A stretch of DNA of 9,802 bases from Deltaproteobacteria bacterium (GTDB lineage: Bacteria; Desulfobacterota; Binatia; Binatales; Binataceae): assembly GCA_021780585.1 (NCBI GenBank), contig JAJXYM010000330.1:1-9802 (forward strand), in the 5' to 3' direction. The notes beneath the pieces are model-generated. The model saw nothing but the letters and a program-made list of their open reading frames with translations, made no database searches and was not told where the DNA came from. Of the stretch, positions 1 through 6,630 are shown one piece after another (the stretch's first letter is position 1; every line of letters begins with the position of its first letter). Position numbers and translations under genes: made by a program.

Positions 1-882
1 GATCCGGATAAACTCGTCGCCCGCGCCGATTTGAATCGGCCGCGCGATCGCGATCGGCTCAATCTCCGCCGCCTGATCCTGGATTCCCGCCTCCCGCAGA
101 TGGCGGCAGAATTCGCGCGCGGAGCCGTCGAGCGCGGGCACTTCGTCGTCGGTCTTCACCAGCAGATTGGTGATTCCGAGCCCGTGCAGCGCGGACATCA
201 GATGCTCGACCGTGCGAATCGAATGGCCGCCGCCGCTCAGCGTGGTGTTGTAGCCGGTCTCAGTCACATTTTCGAGCCGGGCGGGAATTTCCGATTGGTC
301 GGCGAGCGAGGAAAAGACGATTCCCGAACCGATCGGCGCCGGATGGAGAATCACGCCGGTCTTGAATCCGGAATGCAGCCCCTGGCCGGCCAGCACCAGC
401 GATTCAGCGACCGTGCGCTGCGGCCGCGCGAGCGCGCCGCGCCGCGCCGTCGCGGAGGACATCAGGGCGTCGGCGGCGATCGCGGCGCCGGCGGCGTGGA
501 CGCGGCCCGAATCTCCCGCCAGCACCCGTCCGATCGCGGCCAGCAGACCGTCGACCGAAAACGGCTTCTCGAGGAAATCCTCGGCTCCGAGCCGCGTCGC
601 CGCGACCGCGTTCTGGATATTGGCGTGGCCCGAAATCATGATCACGCGGGTCGCCGGCCGTTCCGCCTTGATCCGGCGCAATAGTTCGATTCCGTCCAGC
701 TCGGGCATCCAGACGTCGAGCAGCACCAGTTCGGGCCGCTCGCGCTCGATCAGCTCCATCACCGCCGGCGCGTCGCCGGTGTCAAGCACGCGGAAGCCTT
801 CGTCGCCGAGGATACCGCGCAGGGAAGACCTGATCCGCTCCTCGTCATCCACCACCAGTACGGTCGCGTTCACGTTGCTCAA
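1..882 (-). CDS. lpxC: NtrX-type receiver domain fused to LpxC (UDP-3-O-acyl-GlcNAc deacetylase), 3' end beyond window
   Basis: The visible 294 codons form one uninterrupted frame with two parts. Residues ~7-122 are a response-regulator receiver: acidic pair D12/D13 in VLVVDDEE, phospho-acceptor D56 in LLDVWMPELDG, S84 in MISGHANI and K106 in FLEKPFS. The wording is that of NtrX/NtrC-type receivers. Residues ~123-153 are an Ala/Arg-rich linker. From ~154 the protein is LpxC: QRTVAESLVLAGQGLHSG matches the family N-terminus, TVEHL (E226, H227) matches the catalytic Glu78 and zinc ligand His79 of E. coli, and VPALDGSA is also typical. LpxC hydrolyses the N-acetyl group of UDP-3-O-acyl-GlcNAc, the committed step of lipid A synthesis, in the cytosol. 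The second half, with the other zinc ligands, lies outside the window. No ATG start exists: TTG at 882 (GAGG four bases upstream) or GTG at 873 are the options, and an in-frame TAG lies about 50 bases upstream. It follows an NtrY-type kinase. Domain calls are firm; regulation is inferred. Confidence 0.95.
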   Translation of the reverse strand, partial: MSNVNATVLVVDDEERIRSSLRGILGDEGFRVLDTGDAPAVMELIERERPELVLLDVWMPELDGIELLRRIKAERPATRVIMISGHANIQNAVAATRLGAEDFLEKPFSVDGLLAAIGRVLAGDSGRVHAAGAAIAADALMSSATARRGALARPQRTVAESLVLAGQGLHSGFKTGVILHPAPIGSGIVFSSLADQSEIPARLENVTETGYNTTLSGGGHSIRTVEHLMSALHGLGITNLLVKTDDEVPALDGSAREFCRHLREAGIQDQAAEIEPIAIARPIQIGAGDEFIRI

Positions 883-946
883 GAAGCCTCGATTATGATT
901 GCGGGAGATTCGCCGCGCGCGGACCCGCTACGGTCGCGACGGGCCG

Positions 947-981
947 GCCGGGAGCGCGCCCGGCAAGCCGCCTCGGGCGGC
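947..981 (-). other. Two tandem GC-rich hairpins between the kinase and receiver-lpxC genes
   Basis: Positions 967-981 form a perfect 6-bp stem (GCCGCC/GGCGGC) with a 3-base loop. Positions 947-964 form a second 6-bp stem (GCCGGG/CCCGGC) with a 6-base loop. Both lie in the 116-bp spacer just after the stop of the kinase gene. No T-run follows on the minus strand, so they are not canonical intrinsic terminators. They could attenuate or protect the transcript. In DNA this GC-rich such stems also arise by chance. Confidence 0.35.
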
Positions 982-998
982 GGCGCCGCGTCGCACGC

Positions 999-3221
999 CT
1001 ATGCGGAAACTTTGGCAATTACCCGCTCTTTTACCGGAAATTCGACGATGAATCTACTTCCGCGCGGCTTGTTGTCGCGCACGCGGACGAACCCGTGATG
1101 GTCGGTGACGATCGACGCGACGATCGCGAGACCGAGTCCGGTGCCGCCGTTCTTGGTCGAAAAATAGGGTTCGAAGATGCGCGAGCGCAGGCGCGGATCG
1201 ATACCCGGGCCGTTGTCCGCGATCTCCAGCGTGACCACGCCGGTTTGATAATCGACCGTCGTGCGCGCTTCGATCCGCGGCCGCTGGCCGTTCGTATTCG
1301 CCGCGTTCGCGGCGGCCACGCCATTGTCGAGCAGATTGACCAGGGCGCGCTTGAGCGCCTCGCGGTCGAGCGCGACCCGCGGCAACGCGCTGGCGGGATT
1401 GAACACGAAATCGACCCCCGGATGGGCCTCGCGGAAATTGGCGACGGTCTCCTCGACCAGCGCGTTGAGGTCGCCCGGCACGGGGTTCAGATGCGGCATC
1501 CGGGCGAACGCGGAAAACTCGTTGACGAGGCGCTTCAGGTCTTCGACTTCGCCGATAATCGTGCGGGTGCATTCATCCAGCAGATGGGCGTCGGCGCCGG
1601 GCGCGGCCGCCAGTTGACGGCGCAAACGCTCGGCGGAGAGCTGAATCGGCGTGAGCGGATTCTTGATCTCGTGCGCGATCCGGCGCGCCACTTCGCGCCA
1701 CGCCTCCATCCGCTCGACCTTGGCGATCTGGCTCACGTCCTCGAAGAACAGCACCGCGCCGAGGTCGCCGGTCTCGTCCCCCAGCGGACTCGCCGTCATC
1801 ATCAATTCGGTTTCGACGCCGCCGCTTTCGAGCTTGATCGAGGCGGGCGTTTCGAGCGGGCGCGAACCCGGCGCGAGCGTGTCGTCAAGCGCGCGCACCA
1901 GCGGCAGCGGAAAGCTTTCGGCGTAGCGGCGTCCCTGCACCGCGGCCGCCTGCAGCCCGAGCAAGCGCGCCGCGCAGGGATTGATCGCCGTGACGGCGCC
2001 CTCGCGATCGAGTCCGACGACGCCGGCCGAGACGTTGCGCAGCAGCGTTTCGGTGTAGCGGCGGCGCTGTTCGAGCTCGGCGCGCGAGGCGCGCAGGTCG
2101 GCGGTCATGCGGTTGAAGGATTCCACCAGGCGGCCGATTTCGTCGTCGCGCACCTCGTGAATCTCGAAATTGAGATTGCCGCCCGCGACCGCCTGCGTGC
2201 CCTCGGCCAGCATCGCGATCGGCGCCGTGATCCCGCGGGCGAGATAGATTCCGAACCAGCTCGCCAGCAGCACCACCGCAAGTCCAATCAGCACCAGCGC
2301 GAGGACATAGCTATGCATGATCGGCTGATGCAGGATGCGGAGCTGGAAATATTCCTCGACCGAGCGCGAGATGCCGGCGGCGCGGCCGGCCAGGCTTTTG
2401 GGCAGGTAGTAATCGATCACGACCGCGCCGACCACGTTGTCGGAATCGAGCGAGGAATAGATCGGCGCGCTGCCGCGAATCACGTCGGCCTTGCCCAGCC
2501 GGTCGGTCCGGGTCATCGAACGGCCGCCGAGCGTTCCCGCGACCATCGGCGAGTCCGGACCGACGCCAATCCCGGTAGGCGTACGCGGACTCAAGACGAT
2601 CATCAGCAGGCTATGGTTCGCCGAGAAAACCTCGATCGTGCCGAGATTGTATTCCTGTTGCGACTTTTCCAGCGCCTTGCGCAGTGGCTCGCGATTCGCC
2701 TGATCGAGCAGGCCGTGCTCGGCGATCCGCTCGGCGAGCACGCGCGCGAAATGGGCGGCGTTATTGGCCGAGTTGAGATAGTAGACCTTGGCGATTTCCA
2801 GCGAATCGTCAAGGACTTTTTCATATTCGGGATTGAACCAGCTATCGATATCGGCGTGCAGGAAGGCGCCGGCGACGTAAAGCAGAAACGCGCTCGGCAC
2901 CAGCGCCACCGCGATAAAGCCGAACACCAGCCGCGCTTGCAACTTCGATCCGATCAGGCCGCGTCCGCGTTCGAAGAAAGTCTTGGCGAGATTCCGCCCG
3001 ACCAGCACCAACATCAGGCCGAGCAGCAGAAAGCTCAGATCGAACAGCAGAATTACAACCAGGTTCGAGACCAGCGAGGTATGCGAGCGGAGCGGCGGAA
3101 TCGTGGTCTGCGCCAGCACGAAGGCGCAGAGCGTCGCGGCGGCGACTCCGACCGCGATCAGCTCGCGCCGGCGCCGCTTGATTTCGGCGACGCTGGGGGC
3201 GCTGTCGGCGCGTTCAGCCAT
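999..3221 (-). CDS. ntrY: NtrY-type membrane sensor histidine kinase
   Basis: The 740-residue protein has the full NtrY layout. Three membrane helices (~21-38, ~52-76, ~96-118) precede an extracytoplasmic sensor region (~119-302), a fourth helix (~303-327), HAMP (~327-380), PAS (~388-500), a dimerisation/phospho-acceptor domain with H517 in AHEIKNPLTP, and an ATPase domain with N-box NLLDNGVAA (N633), DNGPGID (669-675) and GTGLGL (693-698). Arg/Lys-rich segments at 16-19 and 76-97 fit cytoplasmic loops, and the RGRGLIGSKLQARLVF segment before helix 3 is typical of NtrY. All catalytic motifs look intact, so it should autophosphorylate. In other bacteria NtrY partners NtrX, an AAA+ regulator affecting nitrogen metabolism, envelope or redox responses. 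Here the next gene is an NtrX-like receiver fused to LpxC, making that its likely partner. ATG at 3221 lies 7 bases past the stop of the small membrane-protein gene, with only a weak AGGG upstream, so translation may be coupled. The symbol follows family resemblance; the signal sensed is unknown. Confidence 0.93.
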   Translation of the reverse strand: MAERADSAPSVAEIKRRRRELIAVGVAAATLCAFVLAQTTIPPLRSHTSLVSNLVVILLFDLSFLLLGLMLVLVGRNLAKTFFERGRGLIGSKLQARLVFGFIAVALVPSAFLLYVAGAFLHADIDSWFNPEYEKVLDDSLEIAKVYYLNSANNAAHFARVLAERIAEHGLLDQANREPLRKALEKSQQEYNLGTIEVFSANHSLLMIVLSPRTPTGIGVGPDSPMVAGTLGGRSMTRTDRLGKADVIRGSAPIYSSLDSDNVVGAVVIDYYLPKSLAGRAAGISRSVEEYFQLRILHQPIMHSYVLALVLIGLAVVLLASWFGIYLARGITAPIAMLAEGTQAVAGGNLNFEIHEVRDDEIGRLVESFNRMTADLRASRAELEQRRRYTETLLRNVSAGVVGLDREGAVTAINPCAARLLGLQAAAVQGRRYAESFPLPLVRALDDTLAPGSRPLETPASIKLESGGVETELMMTASPLGDETGDLGAVLFFEDVSQIAKVERMEAWREVARRIAHEIKNPLTPIQLSAERLRRQLAAAPGADAHLLDECTRTIIGEVEDLKRLVNEFSAFARMPHLNPVPGDLNALVEETVANFREAHPGVDFVFNPASALPRVALDREALKRALVNLLDNGVAAANAANTNGQRPRIEARTTVDYQTGVVTLEIADNGPGIDPRLRSRIFEPYFSTKNGGTGLGLAIVASIVTDHHGFVRVRDNKPRGSRFIVEFPVKERVIAKVSA

Positions 3222-3227
3222 GATGCC

Positions 3228-3449
3228 CTAGCGCCTCAGGAGCGCGAACAGCAACGTCAGCACGACACTGATAATAATCGAGGTGGTAAGCGGGAAATAG
3301 AAGCTGAAATTACCCCGCCGCACGTAAATATCGCCGGGCAGGCGACCAATCCCGTCCAGCCACGGCAGGCCGGAAGCGGCCCATAGGATCAGCCCAACCG
3401 CGACCATCGCGAGTCCGAGCAGAACGATCGATTTGCCCAATGGCGCCAT
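3228..3449 (-). CDS. DUF2905-family small membrane protein
   Basis: From ATG at 3449 this is a 73-residue protein with two hydrophobic helices (about residues 4-25 and 49-70) around a conserved-looking core, LPWLDGIGRLPGDIYVRRGN, then FSFYFPLTTSI. That pattern is the signature of the DUF2905 family of short inner-membrane proteins, whose function is unknown. An earlier in-frame ATG at 3512 would add 21 Arg-rich residues and start 6 bases after the EF-G paralogue's stop. I prefer 3449 because DUF2905 proteins are about 70 residues and begin directly with the first helix; a GGAG lies 12 bases upstream. The stop is 6 bp before the kinase ATG, so the two are almost certainly co-transcribed and perhaps translationally coupled. 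A role as a membrane partner of the kinase is possible but unproven. Confidence 0.85.
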   Translation of the reverse strand: MAPLGKSIVLLGLAMVAVGLILWAASGLPWLDGIGRLPGDIYVRRGNFSFYFPLTTSIIISVVLTLLFALLRR

Positions 3450-3518
3450 CCGACGGCCACGCTCCGTCGCGTGAATAGTATCAGCGTGGACGCGCCGGCG
3501 CGACCGGCTCATCCGCGC

Positions 3519-5627
3519 CTAAGCATGGGCGTGGGCGTGCGACTTGGCGTTGGCCTGCGCTTCGCGCGTCTCCTTGATAATCTTTTCGGCGATCGGCGCC
3601 GGAACTTCGTCATAATGATGGAACCGCACCTCGAAGGCGCCCCGTCCCGAGGTAAGCGAGCGCAAATCGGGCGCGTATTTCAGAATTTCGGCCATCGGCA
3701 CGAGCGCTTTGATCACCTGGCCGCCGCCCTTGCTGTCCATCCCGAGCACCCGCCCGCGACGCGAGTTGAGGTCGCCGATCACGTCGCCCATGCATTCGTC
3801 GGGAGCGCTCACGTCCACCGCCATGATTGGCTCAAGCAGGATCGGCTTGGCCTTTTCGAGCGCATTCTTGAGCCCCATCGACGCCGCGATCTGGAACGCC
3901 ATGTCCGACGAATCGACCTCGTGGAAGCTGCCGTCGTAGACCGTGACCTTGATATCGACCATCGGATAGCCGGCGAGAAAGCCTTCCGTCAGCGTGTTGC
4001 GGACGCCCTTTTCGACCGATGGGATAAATTGGCGCGGAATTGAGCCGCCGACAATTTCGTCGGCGAACTCGAACCCTCCCGCCCGCGGCATCGGTTCGAG
4101 CCGCAGCCAGCAATCGCCGTATTGCCCCCGTCCGCCCGACTGGCGCTTATATTTGCCCTGCGCCTCGGCGCGGCCCTTGATCGTTTCCAGGTAGGGCACC
4201 TTGGGCGCCTGCAGTTCCACTTCGACGTTGAACTTGCGCTTGAGCTTTTCGACCGTCACCTCGATATGCATCTGGCCGGTGCCGGACAGAATAATCTCGT
4301 GGGTCTGGGGGTCGCGATGCGTCTCCAGGGCCGGATCCTCTTCCACCAGCCGCTGCAGGGCGACCGAGGATTTTTCTTCGTCGGCGCGGGTTTTCGGCCG
4401 AATCGCAAAGGAAATCACCGGCGCCGGCTTCTCCGGCATGGAGAAGGTCACGACTGCCTTTTCATCGCACAGGGTGTCGCCGGTGGTGGTCTCCTTGAGC
4501 TTGGCTACGGCCACGATCTCGCCCGCGTCAGCGGCGTTGATCGACGCCTGCTTGCGTCCTTCAAGCCGTAATAGATGGCCGAAATGCTCCTTGGCCCCGC
4601 GCGTCGAATTGAGGACGTGCGCGTCCGTGACGGCCCGTCCCGAGACCACGCGCATGATTGAAAGTTTGCCGGCGAACGGATCGATGACGGTCTTGAAGAC
4701 GATCGCGGAGAACGGCGCCGCCGGGTCGTGCGGACGCTCGACCGCCGCACCGTTGGCCGCGGCCGAACCATGCTCCGCTGGACGTTCGCTGGGCGCCGGC
4801 AGCAGCGCCCCGATCGCGTCGAGCAGCGGTCCCACGCCGATATTTTTCGCGCCCGAACCCGCCAGGACCGGCGTGATTCGTCCAGAGATGACCGCGTTAT
4901 GCAACGCCGCGCGCAGCTCGTCTTCGGTCAGATTTCCCTGTTCGAGATATTTTTCGAGCAGGGCGTCGTCGGTCTCCGCGACCGCCTCGAGCAGGCGCGT
5001 GCGCGCCTCCTCGGCGCGCGACTTGAGTTCGCCTGTCAGCTCTTCTTCGCGCGGCTTGCCGTTGGCGTCGCTATAGACGAGCGCCTTCATCGCGAGCAGA
5101 TCGATCACGCCGCTCAGGGCGGCCTCCTCGCCGATCGGCAGGGTCAGCGCGACCGGCTGGGCGCCGAGCGCCTTTTCGAGATCGGCGAGCGCGGCGCCGA
5201 AGTTCATCCGTTCGCGATCGAGGCGCGAAACGAATGCGATGCGCGGCAATTCGAGGCGGCGGATTTCGTCGAAGATTTTTTGCCCTTCGACCTTGAGGTC
5301 GCCGCCGGCGCTGACCGCAAAGACCACGCCGTCGACCGCGCGCATGGTCGCGAACGCCTCGGGCAGAAAGGCCGCGTAGCCGGGAGTATTGCCGAGAATA
5401 ACCTCGGTCTTTTTCCAGCTCAGATGATGGAAGGCGGAACTAATCGTGATATGGCGGGCCAGCTCTTCAGGCTCGAAATCGAGGCTCGAGCTGCCGTCGT
5501 CGGGACGGCCAAGGGTTTTGATCGCGCCGGCCGTAAACAGCATCGCCTCCGCGAGCTGCGATTTGCCGGCGCCGCCTTGGCCGACAATTGCGATAGTCCT
5601 GAGTCGTGCGGAATCTTCGACTGCCAT
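3519..5627 (-). CDS. Divergent EF-G paralogue (EF-G-like translational GTPase)
   Basis: The 702 residues follow EF-G domain order: G domain (~8-275), an Ala-rich insert (~278-305), domain II (~306-400), domain III (~405-475), domain IV with SGGRGQYGDCWLRLEP (~497-512), and domain V with LLEPIMAVDVSAPDECMGDV (~597-616). The P-loop GQGGAGKS (16-23) is intact, but other GTPase motifs are altered. The usual DTPGH is NTPGY (80-84), losing both the Mg-contacting Asp and the catalytic His. The usual NKxD is SRLD (134-137), keeping only the base-reading Asp. Switch I reads RHITI instead of RGITI. This resembles the EF-G2/FusA2-like paralogues, often without a known role, rather than the housekeeping translocase, so no fusA symbol is given. 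GTP hydrolysis may be weak or absent. The tail ends SHAHAHA, unusual for EF-G. The start at 5627 is fixed by a strong Shine-Dalgarno six bases upstream. It heads the group leading to the kinase and LpxC fusion. Confidence 0.9.
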   Translation of the reverse strand: MAVEDSARLRTIAIVGQGGAGKSQLAEAMLFTAGAIKTLGRPDDGSSSLDFEPEELARHITISSAFHHLSWKKTEVILGNTPGYAAFLPEAFATMRAVDGVVFAVSAGGDLKVEGQKIFDEIRRLELPRIAFVSRLDRERMNFGAALADLEKALGAQPVALTLPIGEEAALSGVIDLLAMKALVYSDANGKPREEELTGELKSRAEEARTRLLEAVAETDDALLEKYLEQGNLTEDELRAALHNAVISGRITPVLAGSGAKNIGVGPLLDAIGALLPAPSERPAEHGSAAANGAAVERPHDPAAPFSAIVFKTVIDPFAGKLSIMRVVSGRAVTDAHVLNSTRGAKEHFGHLLRLEGRKQASINAADAGEIVAVAKLKETTTGDTLCDEKAVVTFSMPEKPAPVISFAIRPKTRADEEKSSVALQRLVEEDPALETHRDPQTHEIILSGTGQMHIEVTVEKLKRKFNVEVELQAPKVPYLETIKGRAEAQGKYKRQSGGRGQYGDCWLRLEPMPRAGGFEFADEIVGGSIPRQFIPSVEKGVRNTLTEGFLAGYPMVDIKVTVYDGSFHEVDSSDMAFQIAASMGLKNALEKAKPILLEPIMAVDVSAPDECMGDVIGDLNSRRGRVLGMDSKGGGQVIKALVPMAEILKYAPDLRSLTSGRGAFEVRFHHYDEVPAPIAEKIIKETREAQANAKSHAHAHA

Positions 5628-5633
5628 AACGAT

Positions 5634-5641
5634 TCACCTCT
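5634..5641 (-). promoter_or_regulatory. Strong ribosome binding site of the EF-G paralogue
   Basis: On the minus strand this reads AGAGGTGA, an extended match to the anti-Shine-Dalgarno, with a 6-base spacer to the ATG at 5627. It is the clearest ribosome binding site in the window and fixes that start. Confidence 0.8.
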
Positions 5642-5645
5642 GCGC

Positions 5646-5662
5646 AACGTTCTTGTAACGTT
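5646..5662. promoter_or_regulatory. Paired AACGTT sites upstream of the EF-G paralogue, possible operator
   Basis: The self-complementary hexamer AACGTT occurs twice (5646-5651 and 5657-5662), spaced 11 bp centre to centre, about one helical turn, in the leader of the EF-G paralogue just upstream of its ribosome binding site. The arrangement could bind a dimeric regulator or form a hairpin in mRNA. No promoter consensus is evident in the 184-bp spacer (5628-5811), which otherwise holds no gene I can support. Confidence 0.25.
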
Positions 5663-5811
5663 ACCCGAAGCGCGCATCGTCATCGCGCAGCCGCACCGCC
5701 GCAGCTCAACCGATGGGCGGGACGGCGCGCATCGACGCGCTCCCGATACCCTCGCAACCCGCTTCGCCGCCCGTCCACGCCCACGGCGCCACAAAGCCGA
5801 CCCGCTGACGG

Positions 5812-6609
5812 TCAATCATAGGCTCCCGCGACCGTCACGTCGCCGGTCATGATTCGCGCCGGACCGGATTCGGTCTCGAGCATCAGGGCCCCTTCGGCGT
5901 CGATTCCCCGGACCGTTCCAGTGATCCGCGCGCCGCTGTCGATCACGGTGACGCGCTTTCCGGTCAGCGCCGAATAACCCTCCCATCGCGGCCTGACGAC
6001 GGCGAAGCCGTGTTGCTGAATTTCCATATAGCGAGAGTCGAGCCGATTAAAAAGCGCCGCCGCAAGCGCGATCCGATCGCATTGGCGGCCGGTCGCGATA
6101 CGGATCGAGGTCGCCTTGTCGCGCAACTCCTCGGGAATCTGGTCGGGAGCGAGATTGACGTTGATTCCGATCCCGAGCAGAACGCATCGCAAGCCCTGCC
6201 CCGGATCTGTGACCGCCTCGGCGATAATGCCGCCCGCCTTGCGCCCGCGCAGCCATACGTCATTGGGCCATTTGAGGGCGACCAGGCCGGCCGCGACGGA
6301 TTCGAGCGCCTCGGCCGCCGCGACTCCCGCCACCAGACTGAGGCGCGGAACTTCCGCGAGCGGCATCGTCGGGCGCAGGATTATCGTCTGGTAGAGATTG
6401 AGTCCCGGCGGCGAATGCCACTGGCGGCCCATCCGGCCGCGGCCGGCGCTCTGCCGTTCGGCGATTACGACCGTGCCGTGCGCGGCGCCGTCGTTGGCCA
6501 ATTCGGCGGCGACCTTCTGGGTCGAGCCGACTTCGTCGAAGTAATGGATTCGCCAGCCGATCCGGCCCGGCGTTCCCGTCTCGATCGATTGGTATGGATT
6601 AGCCGCCAT
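5812..6609 (-). CDS. birA: Biotin-[acetyl-CoA carboxylase] ligase (BirA catalytic type, no DNA-binding domain)
   Basis: The 265-residue enzyme makes biotinyl-5'-AMP from biotin and ATP and transfers biotin to the lysine of acceptor proteins such as the acetyl-CoA carboxylase carrier protein, in the cytosol. Family motifs are clear: DEVGSTQ (25-31), the biotin/ATP loop GRGRMGRQW (56-64), KWPNDV (113-118), the conserved RKAGGIIAE (123-131) and GIGINVN (146-152). A short C-terminal domain ends near GDVTVAG. The N-terminal winged helix that lets E. coli BirA repress the biotin operon is missing, so this is a catalysis-only, class I ligase. The ATG at 6609 is 21 bp after the nadC stop and has only a poor Shine-Dalgarno, suggesting dependence on upstream translation. 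It is the last gene of the valS-nadC-birA group. Confidence 0.95.
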   Translation of the reverse strand: MAANPYQSIETGTPGRIGWRIHYFDEVGSTQKVAAELANDGAAHGTVVIAERQSAGRGRMGRQWHSPPGLNLYQTIILRPTMPLAEVPRLSLVAGVAAAEALESVAAGLVALKWPNDVWLRGRKAGGIIAEAVTDPGQGLRCVLLGIGINVNLAPDQIPEELRDKATSIRIATGRQCDRIALAAALFNRLDSRYMEIQQHGFAVVRPRWEGYSALTGKRVTVIDSGARITGTVRGIDAEGALMLETESGPARIMTGDVTVAGAYD

Positions 6610-6630
6610 CGTGGGTGTCGCGATTGCGCC

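Noticed and set aside
460..462. Internal ATG at codon 141 as a separate LpxC start
   Set aside because: No purine-rich ribosome binding site precedes it, and the reading frame with the receiver is continuous. A second, shorter product cannot be excluded but is not supported.
892..897. CATAAT as a -10 promoter box for the receiver-lpxC gene
   Set aside because: Transcription would start only a few bases before the TTG, and no -35 element is visible at the right distance.
31..898. Overlapping plus-strand frames across the left edge
   Set aside because: The minus strand carries clear receiver and LpxC motifs in one frame; the plus-strand products are low-complexity Arg/Ser/Ala shadows.
1095..3386. 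763-codon open frame on the plus strand opposite the kinase gene
   Set aside because: The product is rich in Arg, Gln, Asp and His with no recognisable domain, as expected from the antisense of a GC-rich gene. The minus-strand kinase explains the region fully.
5725..5740. Short GC hairpin after birA as a terminator
   Set aside because: Only a 5-bp stem with no T-run on the minus strand; typical of chance pairing in this composition.
4728..5852. 374-codon plus-strand open frame opposite the EF-G paralogue
   Set aside because: No homology-like motifs, and it is antisense to a conserved GTPase domain.
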